Assembly: GCF_035222485.1 (NCBI RefSeq)
Contig: NW_026946671.1
Location: 1,798,001 to 1,862,000 of the forward strand
DNA: 64,000 nt
Source of the DNA: Podospora pseudoanserina
Taxonomy: Eukaryota > Ascomycota > Sordariomycetes > Sordariales > Podosporaceae
Direction: 5' to 3'
This document shows positions 30,132 through 40,952 of this stretch, piece after piece. The notes beneath the pieces were generated by a model. That model did not search any database. It saw only the letters and a program-made list of their open reading frames with translations, and was not told the DNA's origin. Positions within the stretch are counted from its first letter, which is position 1, and every line of letters begins with the position of its first letter. The position numbers and the translations under genes are program-made.

Positions 30132-31919
30132 TCAAATCCAAGGGTTCGGAATCGTTGTCTCCAAGACAGTCCCATTCGCGAAGATGGTGCCGTTACGAAG
30201 AATAGTTGTGTGGCCAGGGTGGAGCTCGGGGGAGGGATGATCGATCGACCTGCCGTCGGCGAATATGATACCATTCCAAGACTTCTCCCCTCCCGCCGAC
30301 TCAAGATCCCTCGCCTTGACCAACGGACTCTTCAGCTTGTTCACGTCACAGTTCTCACTGATGACGTACAAGTTCATCCCGATGCCCAGCCAGTACATCT
30401 CGGCGCTGAGCATGTTCCAACTCAACTGATGCCTTTGCTGAACGCCAATGTAGTCCACCATCATGACGTTCGGCCACGACTCGGGGCTCATCCCGGCCAC
30501 GCCCGCCCAGTACAAAGCCGGGTTGACCTGCTGTATGGCAAAACCCTGGAGGCTATACGCCGTCGACGCCACCGCGTTCGGGGTGGCGAGCCACTGAGCG
30601 ATGTGGAACTGGCCAAAGTCCTTGTCCCCGCCGCGCTTGAGGTCCTTCCAGTTGCTGATCTGATCGGGGGCCAGGGCGTTGATGTCTTGTATGTTGGACC
30701 AGTGATCCCTGACCCCGATCCTGTTTTGGGCGTACAGCCCGTCGCCGACGGCTTCCTTGGGCACGTCCTTGAGGTTCTGCCCGTTAAGCAGGAAGATGAC
30801 GCAGCCTTTGCCGTCGTTGCGGTCCATGAAGTAGGAAGCCGGTTGATTCTGGAAGGGGACCGAGGTGTCGAGGTTGGGGCAGCGGTTGTTGACGCCACGG
30901 ATCTTGGAGAGGAAGTCGTTCCAGAGCTGGGCGTCCCAGTAGATGGGGCCGCGGTCGGGGGTTTCGTAGCGGCCGATGAGGTAGCGGACGCTGAGGAAGA
31001 TGAGCTCGCCCGGGTTTTCGCGGGTGAAGAGGTTGATCTCGGAGATGACTTCGTCGAGGGACTCGCCCGAGTTGCCGATGCAGACCGTGGCTGTTTCGTC
31101 GTTGACGTGGAGGGTGTGGAAGCCGAGGTTGCGGGCTGGGTTGTTGTCGTCGTGGACGGAGCCGACGCGCAGGTCGAACCAGCGGGCGCCGGCGCGGAGC
31201 TGGTCGTAGATGTTGATGCCTTGGTTTTGGGTGTTGAACGAGTTTCCGATGCTCCTGATCTTGTTGGTAATCTTGGACATTCCCGAGTCGTGGGTGCCTG
31301 GGAGGAAGAGATGGCGGACGGGCCTGTCTTTGATGGTGTTGTATATCCAACGCATCCACCCGCCTCTGTCGTGGCGAAGGGAGGCATAAAAGCCGTATTT
31401 GGAACTGCCGGTTATGACCAGAGTGACCGAGGACTCGCCGCCGGGGAACTGGTAGATGCGTTGGCCTAGGTTCATCCCGGAGAGATCGAGCGTGACGGAC
31501 CGCTGATCTACCAAGGGCCCAGTCCCCTTGACGCGCAGAGCAAACTTCTTGTTGGTTCCGTCGATACGGTAGTAAGCCTCGCCAGCATCGTCTTGAGTAG
31601 CAATTCTATTGCGATACTTAATCGCATTCTGTCTGCTTTTGCCCTGGGGAACGTCGCCAAAGTCGAAGGTGCTCATCTGGTACGAGTGGGTGTTTTCAAG
31701 AATGAACCGGTGGGGAGTCAGGTTCACGACCGAAATGTAGAACTTTGGCGAGAGCTGGCTGGCCGGGCTCATGAAGACACTGGCGGGCTGGTAATTCCCG
31801 GCTGGTGTCTGCTCGGTGCTGAAGGTGCGGTCTTGGAGCTTGCAGGCATCTTGAGCATTTACCAGCAAGCCGGCGAAGCTGGCCACGAAGGCCAGCGACT
31901 GGAGGATTCTCATGACCAT
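30132..31919 (-). CDS. Secreted PLC-like phosphodiesterase (PI-PLC X-type barrel)
   Basis: A single-exon 595-residue protein. A signal peptide (about residues 1-23, ending LLVNAQ) is followed by a beta-rich N-terminal region (to about 190). Then comes a PLC-like TIM barrel containing LFLPGTHDSGM, with the first catalytic histidine at about residue 210. GARWFDLRVGSVHDD and FHTLHVN supply the Asp/Arg and second His positions of bacterial-type PI-PLC. ENPGELIFLSV is another barrel strand. Near the C-terminus MMVDYIGVQ matches the last barrel strand. It probably cleaves a phosphodiester head group from inositol lipids or GPI outside the cell, but related fungal proteins have not all been shown to be active. 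A TATA-like TTTATATT lies about 60 bp upstream on the minus strand. Confidence 0.85.
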   Translation of the reverse strand: MVMRILQSLAFVASFAGLLVNAQDACKLQDRTFSTEQTPAGNYQPASVFMSPASQLSPKFYISVVNLTPHRFILENTHSYQMSTFDFGDVPQGKSRQNAIKYRNRIATQDDAGEAYYRIDGTNKKFALRVKGTGPLVDQRSVTLDLSGMNLGQRIYQFPGGESSVTLVITGSSKYGFYASLRHDRGGWMRWIYNTIKDRPVRHLFLPGTHDSGMSKITNKIRSIGNSFNTQNQGINIYDQLRAGARWFDLRVGSVHDDNNPARNLGFHTLHVNDETATVCIGNSGESLDEVISEINLFTRENPGELIFLSVRYLIGRYETPDRGPIYWDAQLWNDFLSKIRGVNNRCPNLDTSVPFQNQPASYFMDRNDGKGCVIFLLNGQNLKDVPKEAVGDGLYAQNRIGVRDHWSNIQDINALAPDQISNWKDLKRGGDKDFGQFHIAQWLATPNAVASTAYSLQGFAIQQVNPALYWAGVAGMSPESWPNVMMVDYIGVQQRHQLSWNMLSAEMYWLGIGMNLYVISENCDVNKLKSPLVKARDLESAGGEKSWNGIIFADGRSIDHPSPELHPGHTTILRNGTIFANGTVLETTIPNPWI

Positions 31920-33074
31920 GGTGAGGTGAAACTGGCTGGCTGGAGGTGTTCAAAAGGAGCGACTGAGAGAGAACAGAAAATATAAAGAGATGGATAGCAC
32001 TGCCAGATCATGGCCATGAGGGACAAAATACCTGCTGGGAGCAAGTGGATTGAGACGGGATGGGATGAAGTGAATTCCATGTTTTATATCAGCTCCCCCC
32101 TCGCCCACAGTGAATCAGACCCAGCTATTGCTGAGAAAAGGGGGATGGATGACCCCTGGAGCATTCAAGGAGGTTGGCCATTGTCTTGAATTTCCACCCA
32201 GATGTCCAATTCGGTGGTCGACCACCTCATGTGGCCGACTTTTTCCACAACTCCAATGGAACGTATCGCCTCAATCCCGTCCCCTGAACAATTTCTTCTC
32301 GGCTCTTGGATGACTTTTATGGAAGGAGTTCTGCTTGGTGCCAGCAGCAGATCGTGGGGAGGTCTCAGTGTCCAATCACCTGCCATGTCGTCTCCAAGTC
32401 CTGTGACGCTAACACCCGACAGGTTCCTGGAGTTGCTGGAAGGCGCCAAAGTGGCACAAATGCCGGCCGAATCAGAGGCCTCGGAAGGAGCTGTCAAGCG
32501 GAAGGTGCAACGTGCCATTGGGTACTTTTGGCCAAGTGAAATAAAGTGAAATCCTACACCGACTCCCACAAGATCCTACTTACTGATACCTACCCACTGA
32601 TACCTACCCACTGATTCTTACTCACTGATTCCTACCCACTGATTCCTACCCGCTGACTACAACTCCTATCCCAGACACCTCACATGCTTTGTGATATAGA
32701 TTGAATGTCTGCCTACTTTGTCTTTTGAACCTTTCCAACTGCACAGTTTGATAAAGCATAAATTTCCCCTCGAATTTGAGGTGGATAGATTTTTTCTCGT
32801 GAACCAGAACGGGAAAATGGAATTGTGCACTGCTGCAAGCAGCGCCAGCCACCATGCATGTTCGGAAACCTCCGTGCCAATTATACGACAGGTGAAGTCT
32901 TCAGCACAATGGTGCTGAAGCCCTGTCACCAGGCACTTTCTCAGTTGATGTTGTCTCTGGCCCATCGAAAAGAAAAGAATATGACAGATAGCTCTCTTTT
33001 CAAAATCCCGTTTTGAGGGCACTTTGATTTTCGAATACATCACAACTGATGCACCATATGGTTCTCCGTTGACA
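31920..33074. other. Intergenic region with a 14-bp minisatellite
   Basis: No gene is supported. A 115-codon plus-strand frame at 32202-32549 has no recognisable domain. The stretch ends in a tandem repeat upstream of the C2H2 gene. Confidence 0.4.
32582..32651 (+). repeat. 14-bp tandem repeat, five copies
   Basis: Five consecutive copies of a unit like ACTGATTCCTACCC, the first two with ATA in place of ATT. A degenerate sixth copy (GCTGACTAC) follows. It lies about 420 bp before the start of the C2H2 gene. Confidence 0.9.
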
Positions 33075-36000
33075 ATGGCAACATATCATATCCCCGGAAA
33101 CCAACAGGACCCCGCAGGAGACTGGGAAGCTCTGATCGTCTGCCCAAGTCTACATGATGACAAGCTGCCAAAATCTTCCCTTGGGTGGTCGCATGCGACT
33201 CTCGCCGCAGTCCCTCAAGAAAATCCAACAAAATCAGCGGTACACGACGAAGGCGTATATCGGGATTGTTTTGATGAGGCTGGTTCAGGCCAACTTGACG
33301 ACGATAATTCAAATCAGCATGGGTTGACACCGCATACAGGGGCCTGTTACCCGCTCACCTTCGACAATATGGAACGTTGGACAAATGCTTCGGGGGCTGT
33401 GTCCTGCTCGATCCAGGTTTGGATGGAACAGATGAACTCTCTTCCATCCCGAGTATTGAGGCCAACCCCAGCAACGGCTACATCGCAAGAGCCAGAGCTC
33501 GAAATTGCAAACATCCCAGATCTCTTCAGAGGTTTAGCGCCAATTGGGTCATCAGCTTTGCGAAAGCCTGCTTTCATCTACCCAGTGACGCCAGATCTAG
33601 AAGTTGAGGATCTTGGAGGTGATGCAGTTGAGTCCAAGGATGTTGTGATGCCACCACCAGCGACAGCTCAGGCCAGCTCGAAAAATCTGAGACCTTCAGA
33701 ACCAGCCACTACAATAGAAAATTCGTTTCGCAAAGATGAGTCTGGCTGGGACAATCCGCTCACAGATTCAGGCTATGCCTCCGTAGTTCATCAAGGGAGC
33801 CAATCGTCTCTTCATATCAACAGCTCAGCATCTGGGAATTCTAGAGTCAATCATCCAGCAAGCTCACCGACACGCTCTTTATCATCGATCAGTGTTAGGC
33901 ATGTGTCTAACCTGAAAGCGAAAATGCTTGACTTACAACATGGCCCTGTCGATTCTTGGGTTGACACTTCAAAGCTTGCAGTGTTTATACCGTCTATGAC
34001 TGAGTAAGTGTATTTTCTAAGCCCTCGCGTTTTCAATGCTAACATCAGCCACTCCAGCAAACCCAAAACCTTTTTCATCGTAGACTACAAGAGGGACAAT
34101 GGACGAAAATGCCTGAGCCGGCTATTCGAGTGGATTATCTCATACGTTCACATCAGTGAGACGAAATGATGGATCACGGAGTATCCGAGCCCACGACTGT
34201 CATCAATCATGGAACTGTCACACTTCTTTCGGGTACTGAAACAGTCACCAACTCAAGGCCATCTTGCAGATTTTACCGCCAAATGGACCACATGGGGATC
34301 GCATACTACCTGTCCAGTCCATCTCAGTTTCGAAGCATCGTCAATACTGAAAGGTCTTGCATGCTTGTCCCAAATTGCTGAGCACTCGAGTCTCAGGCAA
34401 CACCACTCGTATGCCCTCAGCCCCAGGATGAGAATCCTTGGCGGATCCTCGAAAGGCATAAACTCCCGAAAGGGCCCATATGGATTGACCAATACTCTGG
34501 GCTGTTCCTCTCCTCCAGAAATCGCTTGTGTTTCGAATAATCATGAAGAGATCTTCTCCTGGCTTCAGACATTGCCTAGCTGTCTGGCGGTGGAGTTCAA
34601 ATTAGATCCTTCTTTTCCAAACACCTCAGATTTGAGCGCGGCGCACTTCCTAATTGATCCACGAAGCAACTCAGACATCTCTTCATATTCATCAGAGATG
34701 ACGATTGATTCTTACATGCTATCAATCTCAGATACACCAAGCAGTGAGGCTCAAAACCTTTCCTGCCACATGCACTCTGGCAGATACCAATCGCTCACTG
34801 GGTGCCTTGCTACTCTGCTCTACAAGGTGTTCATGGATCAACTATCTCGGAATATCTCAGTGTCTTCCCGCCCCAATGCTACCGGAAAGCAGCCTCGGAA
34901 CGGCTGTGATTCTGGACACCCACAAGACGGAGGAGATTCCACCCAAGTAGCAAATGGGGAAGCACCCAATGGGTCTTCAGTGTCTCGAGAAAGCGCGATA
35001 TCTAGTTCCGAGGCTCCTGCTTCACAGCCGCTTAAAAGAACCCGTGAAAGCGACAGCAACGAAGACGACACCCCTGACGGCAGACGACCCCGGCGAACTA
35101 AGGTCCAACTAGGGGAGCTACTCAACTCGCCGAAGTTGCTCGCCTGTCCATTTTGGAAGCTTGATTGTCAGAAGCACCGAAAATGCTTCAAGAGTGAACT
35201 ACATACGGTTAGCCGAGTTAAACAGCATCTTTCTCGAAGACACAGGCCGACGTTCTACTGCGATCGTTGCATGGTAATCTTTCCCGACAAGGCCAGCCAC
35301 AACCGCCATCTGACGCAGCTATGTATCCTGGATCCGAATGCCTCCCTGGACGGAATTAGCCATCTCCAACAGTGGGAGCTGTCGAGGCGATCAAACCGAA
35401 GTCTCAGTGAACAGGAACAATGGTTCGCAATTTGGGACATTCTATTCCCCAATCAGACCAGGCCCATGTCAGCCTATATGGACCATCGCTTGTCCGAAGC
35501 AATCTGCCAGTTTCGTGAGTTTACGCAGCGTCAAGGCCGCGTCATAGCGACAAGGGAGCTTCAGAAAAGTGGTGTTCTACGCGATATCTCAACTTCTGAC
35601 AGCAAGAACCATCAAAGATCAAACGACACAGCAAGCGCAGCTACTGAAGCAGCCATCCAGGGTGCCTTGGGTCGTGCTCTCGACCTGATATTCGAAGACT
35701 GGCTGGCGGACGCACCGGTTGAGGCGTTGCAGAGGTCGGAACTGTCATCAACAGAGCCTAACGGATTAGAGGTCCCAAACCTCGTAGCTTCCTCCAGCTC
35801 CGTGGCTGACAGTGGTGTGACACTGGTGAACAACCACACACAACTGACCCAACCCGAACAACCGGCATGTAGCCCCCATGTTGCGCCCTTGCAAGATGGC
35901 GCCCCGGTATTCCTTGATGCCAAAGGTCTTTTGTCGGAAGGCGCTCTTGTTGTTGCAAGCAATGCTAGTCTAAGCCAAGGGTTTCCAGAGCCGACAATGA

Positions 36001-36266
36001 TCAATCACACTCAACCCCTAGACAACACAAGGGCATGGGAGAAAGACACAAACGTTACGCTTGACATTGATCGCCATTTATTTGACATCGGCGTACCCAT
36101 AGTGGGCGAACTCGCTTTGGATACGCATGTTAACAGAAGCCCGGACTGGAAGGGTTCGACTGGGTCATGGGAACATACAGACATGCTGAACACCGTACCA
36201 TGCGATGAGGCAGGGATGGGACTATTTTTTGATATACCAGCCTTCAGTAACCAACAGTTGTTTTGA
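33075..36266 (+). CDS. Large fungal C2H2-type zinc-finger protein
   Basis: Proposed exons 33075-34003, 34058-34155 and 34270-36266 encode 1007 residues. Intron 1 (54 bp) has donor GTAAGT, branch GCTAAC and acceptor CCAG. Intron 2 (114 bp, GTGAGA to TTGCAG) is longer than usual but restores the frame. Residues 1-340 are Ser/Pro-rich and apparently unstructured. At about residues 634-695 there is a conserved block with CPFWKLDCQKHRKCF, VSRVKQHLSRRHR and FYCDRCMVIFPDKASHNRHLTQLC. This C2H2 arrangement is common in filamentous-fungal proteins and is followed by a helical segment (SEQEQWFAIWDILFPNQ). The rest is polar and low-complexity. A nuclear, possibly regulatory role is inferred from the finger and KRTRES / RRPRR basic runs; no target is known. 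Confidence 0.7.
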
Positions 36267-36754
36267 ACCTATCTGGAAATTGAAAAAATGTTTTGTTATC
36301 AGATATGGGAATTCCAACGAACGCTCATTAGCGACCACAATGAGAATATCGAGATGCCGCCTTGTTCCTTCGAAACAAGACTTTGATAATGACTGGTTAT
36401 TGGTGAGGTTGAGAATGCTCCTGCGATTATCAGCGCAAACTCCGCGTTCAAGTTGAAACCGCAATCTATCATCATAATCCAAATTTCCATCTCGAACGAT
36501 GGATTTCGTGGTGGTTGGATGTCGGTGGTCTGACCCCTTACGACCAAGTGGCGTCATCAGACCACTGGGTGCCAACACACAACGCACCTCGCCCAGCAAC
36601 AGCGAATTTCAACATGATGATGCAAGCAGTATAAAAGTCGGACCCAGGGTCTCCATTTTATTTTATTTTGGGCCAAAAGTCCATCGAGCTATCAGAAAAC
36701 ACCCATTCTTCAACCCAACGCAGGAAAAAATACGCAACCCGCGATCAAGTGCCC
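36267..36754. other. Intergenic region upstream of the GTPase-like gene
   Basis: No gene is supported. In-frame sequence upstream of the chosen start (from 36668) contains a TTTTATTTTATTTT run and is treated as leader. Confidence 0.4.
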
Positions 36755-38557
36755 ATGACCACCGAACTGCAAGTTGATGCCGAGGTGACACTCTCACCTC
36801 CATCCACCTTCCTATCACCATGCTCAAAGTTCCGCATCCTGGTGCTGGGTAATCCGGAAGCTACCAAACAGGAGCTGTTTTCCAAGGTTTTTGGAGTCGA
36901 GCTTGAAAAGGTGTGTCGACCCCTGCTTACCCCTTCTCACCTCTTTCGATCGAAGCGCTTGGCAAAACTGACCATGTATACGAGCACGCAGAGACTAGTC
37001 TCAGACACATTTGATCCCAAACACAACATCGAGTCCGAGTTGGATCTCCAAGGTCAGAACGACCGTCTGGCTGTTCACGCCTCGCCAAATTTTCTGAACG
37101 GCGATCAGAAGAATTACAACCGAGTGCTTGAGTTCTTGTCCAGGAGATCGGCCTCCGCCGACTACACCGAGCATGTACACATGATTTGGTACTGTGTATC
37201 AACCAGCGAGGAGGATCGAGGCATCTCGGATCTGGAGAAGCACTTTTTCACACAAGACATCACCTCGGTCCACGTCCCAGTCGTGTTGGTGTACACCAAA
37301 TACGATGAGTTTGTGAGCCGGGTCATGTTGGAGTGGATGAAAGGGGCTGGATCTACCGAACGCGGTGTTTCCAAGGTTGCGGTTGGCCATATTCTCAAAG
37401 ACATATCTTCCAAGAAGTTTGAAGAGGATATTGGCCGCCATTGGAACATGATACTCCCGTTTTCTATTCCGAGAGTCTGTGTGTCTTCTGGTGACGAGGA
37501 TGATGATATTCGCAGCTTTCAACAGCTGGCAAACAGTACATTAGTCAGCTTGAAGGGAGAGGCGGACGTTAAGCTTGCTTTTGCCACGGCACAGAGAAGT
37601 TCCCCCGTCATCTCGACCCAATGTAGGTTTCTTGCTTCAGTATTTCTCAGCATCCACGCTGACGCTCTCTCAGTCTGCGCCGAAGCAGCCACAGACTACT
37701 ACGAGGTCGACACTGGCCACGCCCGCAAGATCCACGGCGTCGACATGCGCGACATCCTCCCCAACTTCTTCGCCAAAGCCGCCCAGATCTTCAACCTCCG
37801 TGACCCCTCCTCGGTCCTCACCGACCCCTTACTGCTCAACCGCGTCCTCGACTCAACCTTTGGCACCCACCAAAAGCCCCTCCTGGCCGAGTCCCTCCGA
37901 AGAAGCGGGACCGAATCCGGCAACATCCTGCTCTCGCTCTCCCCTCACGAACGCGCAGTGTTGCTGACCCAAGCCCTCTCCGGTATCGTTCTTTTCCTAC
38001 ATATGCTCGCCGACAGCCAATGGTCCCACGCCGAGACGTTACCTACATTAGCCCCCTTATCACCAGGGTACACCTTTTCCACGCCCACAACCCCCCACTT
38101 CCCATCCCACTCCGGCTCCGTCAACACAGACCTCAGCCAGCGGCAAATTTCGCGCGAGCTGGAGGACCTCCGGCTCGGGACGGGAAAGTCCATCCTGCTC
38201 GACACGATCGAGTCCTCGTCCATCTTCACCGAGTGTCAGCTGAAGCAGGACATCTCCGAGCTGATCCTCAAGGCGGTCACGCTGGCGGAAAAGTCAGAGA
38301 TCACCGGCGCGGGGGAGAATAACTACCGGTTTGCGTACCATCAGCATCATGATGCCATGTTCTTGGAGGGGGGCTACGGGGGTGATGAGGATGGGGTGGG
38401 GAAGGGGACGGCGATGGGGGATAGCTTGAGCGCGGCCGACATGATTAGGGATATGTCCATGACGTTTGTGAATGATAACAATGAGCTCAGGGAGGGGACG
38501 GCGGGGGAGGGGAAGGTGAAGCTGGCGTGTGGGTTGACGATTTTGCCTTTAAACTGA
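36755..38557 (+). CDS. P-loop GTPase-like protein with degraded nucleotide-binding motifs
   Basis: Exons 36755-36910, 36992-37622 and 37674-38557 encode 556 residues. The introns of 81 and 51 bp (GTGTGT, GTAGGT donors; CTGACC, GCTGAC branches) are multiples of three, so the unspliced frame also stays open. FRILVLGNPEATKQELFSKVFG (residues 26-47) occupies the P-loop position but lacks GK[ST]: it reads T-K-Q. The switch II position, normally DxxG, reads HASPNFLNGD (81-90). The specificity motif TKYD (154-157) is intact, as is the preceding strand HMIWYCVS. This G domain resembles fungal GTP-binding proteins near the AIG1/TrmE types. The C-terminal half is helical. Probably a pseudo-GTPase with altered or lost catalysis; cytosolic by absence of signals. 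Confidence 0.68.
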   Translation: MTTELQVDAEVTLSPPSTFLSPCSKFRILVLGNPEATKQELFSKVFGVELEKVCRPLLTPSHLFRSKRLAKLTMYTSTQRLVSDTFDPKHNIESELDLQGQNDRLAVHASPNFLNGDQKNYNRVLEFLSRRSASADYTEHVHMIWYCVSTSEEDRGISDLEKHFFTQDITSVHVPVVLVYTKYDEFVSRVMLEWMKGAGSTERGVSKVAVGHILKDISSKKFEEDIGRHWNMILPFSIPRVCVSSGDEDDDIRSFQQLANSTLVSLKGEADVKLAFATAQRSSPVISTQCRFLASVFLSIHADALSVCAEAATDYYEVDTGHARKIHGVDMRDILPNFFAKAAQIFNLRDPSSVLTDPLLLNRVLDSTFGTHQKPLLAESLRRSGTESGNILLSLSPHERAVLLTQALSGIVLFLHMLADSQWSHAETLPTLAPLSPGYTFSTPTTPHFPSHSGSVNTDLSQRQISRELEDLRLGTGKSILLDTIESSSIFTECQLKQDISELILKAVTLAEKSEITGAGENNYRFAYHQHHDAMFLEGGYGGDEDGVGKGTAMGDSLSAADMIRDMSMTFVNDNNELREGTAGEGKVKLACGLTILPLN

Positions 38558-38915
38558 TTTTGTGAAGAAGGGGTTCTTTATTGGGGGTGTGGGTTTGGGC
38601 TTTGGGATGGTTTTACATCGCAATGGCGTTTCTTTTGTGGGGTTTGGATAGGGTTTAACGGTACATACATTCCTGAGACTAGTTTCGTTTCATACATTCA
38701 AAGGAGTTTTGTGATTCAAACTGGTGTCAAGAGAAAAGGTACCTTGGTCCATCACTGAGCTCGCAGTGAAGCTCACTGTCATTCATCTCATGAAAATATA
38801 TACACTGATCTGAGCATCCTCCATATACTGCACTTTCGCGCTTCCCTTCCACCACTCCTGCTATCATCATCTCACATCCCTGGGGTATCCCATCCATTCA
38901 GTCTTCCCTCTGCAT
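38558..38915. other. Convergent 3' intergenic region
   Basis: This 358-bp gap lies between converging genes; it contains GT-rich 3' sequence and no gene. Confidence 0.4.
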
Positions 38916-39648
38916 TTAGCAAGTGTTGATCATGCTGGTAAGAGCGCTCTTCTCAGCGCTGGTGATGCTCAGACCATAAGAGTACTTGACGGCGACCCAG
39001 CTCTTGGCGTAGGTGCAGTAGAAGCTGGTGAGGGGGGGCTTCCACGAGTCGGGGCTCTTGTCGCTCTTTGCCTGGTTGACGTTGTCGGTGACGGCCCACA
39101 GCTGGGGGGTGTTGAGGTCGTTGGCGAACTGGGTCCGCTTGGCGGCGGTCCACTGGTAGGCTCCCGAGATCCAGGCGTTCTTGAGGGGGACCATGTGGTC
39201 AATGTCGACGTCTGAGGCGGCAGTCCAGGTCGCGCCGTCAAAGGGAGAGTACCATGTTCCCGAGGTGGAGGCGCAAGCCGAGTTGGTGACGACGTTGGTG
39301 CCGTCACGCTTGAGGACGGTCTCGCTGTGGAAGGGTCAGTATACTTTGATCAAACATGAAGGGTCGAACCGCGTTGAGATGGTGCCTACCGAGTGTTGCA
39401 AGCGCCTGAAACGGTGTTCCAGTGAGGGAAGAGGTCACGGTTGTAACCGCCGTTGTCATAGTTGGCCTTGACAGTCAAGGCGTTGAGCTGGGTCTGGGCA
39501 GTAGACTTGGAGGGGATTCCAGGCTGTTGTTCTTGTCAGTTGTCTTCTCTTCTCATGGCAGAGACCATCAACATACAGGAGCAGGGGCGGGCATGGGGAT
39601 GGCAGACGCCACCACCGCGAGGACCGAAGCGAGGAAGAAGGACTTCAT
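38916..39648 (-). CDS. Secreted HNH-family nuclease (DUF1524/GmrSD C-terminal type)
   Basis: Three exons (39648-39577, 39523-39390, 39324-38916) encode 204 residues. The introns (53 and 65 bp) have GTATGT/GTAGGC donors and CTGAC branches. A signal peptide (residues 1-16, FFLASVLAVVASA) is followed by a short Pro-rich segment. The nuclease core is DVDIDHMVPLKNAW (catalytic His at about residue 112) and, downstream, LWAVTDNVNQAKSDKSPDSW, the N/K part of the HNH fold. TSFYCTYAKSWVAVKYSYGL matches the end of the family. The enzyme is expected outside the cell, cutting DNA or RNA for nutrients or interaction. A TATATA at 39761-39766 lies about 115 bp upstream. Not a homing enzyme, since it has a signal peptide and host-type introns. 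Confidence 0.88.
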
Positions 39649-40952
39649 GTTGACTGATGGAATGCTGGAAACCGAGAGATAGATTAAATGCAGGAACCGG
39701 TGGACAGCGGGATGATGCAGTGTGAATCTCTTCCCGAATCTCAGGAACCACGAGGCCCTCTATATACTCTTCAGATGCCACAATGAGACACGGCCGATCT
39801 CCCTCGGTACCTTTGGACAATTCCACATTTTCGTAGAGATCCCGAGTCGCGAGGGCACAGCAGCTGTCGCTGCTTCGCTGACTTCCCGCATCCCGATGTA
39901 TGCTCAGGACCAATCCACAGTCATAGGAACTCCAAAATCATCAACATGTTACCCCATGGCTCGCGGTACGTGTTACACCCCAGACGGGACCGTGTTCCCT
40001 TTCTGGAAGGCGATTGGGGGTTTATGGTCGATCGCCCAAAGTTTTAGCACATATCCCAAGTACCACCAATTGTCTCAGATGTAATTCAGACCTATCCCGG
40101 CGGGCCTGTAAGATCCAAGAAACCCCACAGAGGGGGGCCCTCCCTCAGCTGCCGCCCAATTCCAACCTCTTCCCAGTGGTAACCTATACCGATATTGTCC
40201 ACCCCTGTTCATCCCAAATGTGCAACCCCTCCCCCCTCCCCCAAGTCAGTCTAGACTTGACATCCAGTCAAGATGCAAGATAAGCCCACGTCGGGAAGGT
40301 TGTGGGGAGAGAGATCAGAAAAAAAGATTCTACGGCTCTTATCAAGGGTCCGATAACCCCTGGCATCCCCCCGCAATCCTGGTGCTCCAACTGCCATCCA
40401 TGATGCATCACCAACTGCCTATTCAGGAACTGCCGAGCGGGAACCAATGGAGCCCCAAACCACCAATCACCCTCCTATGCAGCACAACGTTGCCGCGAGT
40501 GGTAATCTTTTTTGTCTCCCATTTCCCACTTCCCGCCGCAATGGCGAGCGGAAAAAGAAACACCAACCAGAAAGCCATGCGGGAAATTCCCTCGCCAAGA
40601 CCACGCCTTCACCTGCAGCATGCACGAGATGCCGGACTAGGTCTCGTCGGACGGGATTGCCAAGCTTGACTTAAGAGATTCAACGTGGTAGAGAAAGCAC
40701 GAGCTGTAAAGATAGGCTGCTGTTCGTAGACTGATCTGCTATCACAAGCCACGTTTTTGTTATCTTGATGGCTGCTGGACGCGGAGACATTTGGGCACTT
40801 GGGTGATAGCTGACGACGCAGGTACACAAGATACAACCCCCCAACTTGCTATGAATAGATAACCTAGCTACAGATCAAAGATAAGCATCATACAAAAGAC
40901 GGAGCCCGCCGTATAACGAAATAGAAATTCGTGGAGGTGGCCGACACAACCA
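39649..40952. other. Intergenic region, 1.3 kb
   Basis: Holds the promoter of the nuclease gene (TATATA at 39761-39766) and the 3' side of the hydrolase gene. Short frames here show no recognisable protein. Confidence 0.45.

Noticed and set aside
30117-31469. 450-codon plus-strand open frame
   Set aside because: It is antisense to the PLC-like gene, with a Val/Asp/Leu-biased composition caused by the other strand's codon bias; the minus frame has signal peptide and catalytic motifs.
32202-32549. 115-codon plus-strand frame
   Set aside because: No recognisable domain, splice structure or start context; left as intergenic.
38916-39648. HNH gene as a homing endonuclease or mobile element
   Set aside because: It has a signal peptide and spliceosomal introns, and no flanking intron or intein structure was seen.
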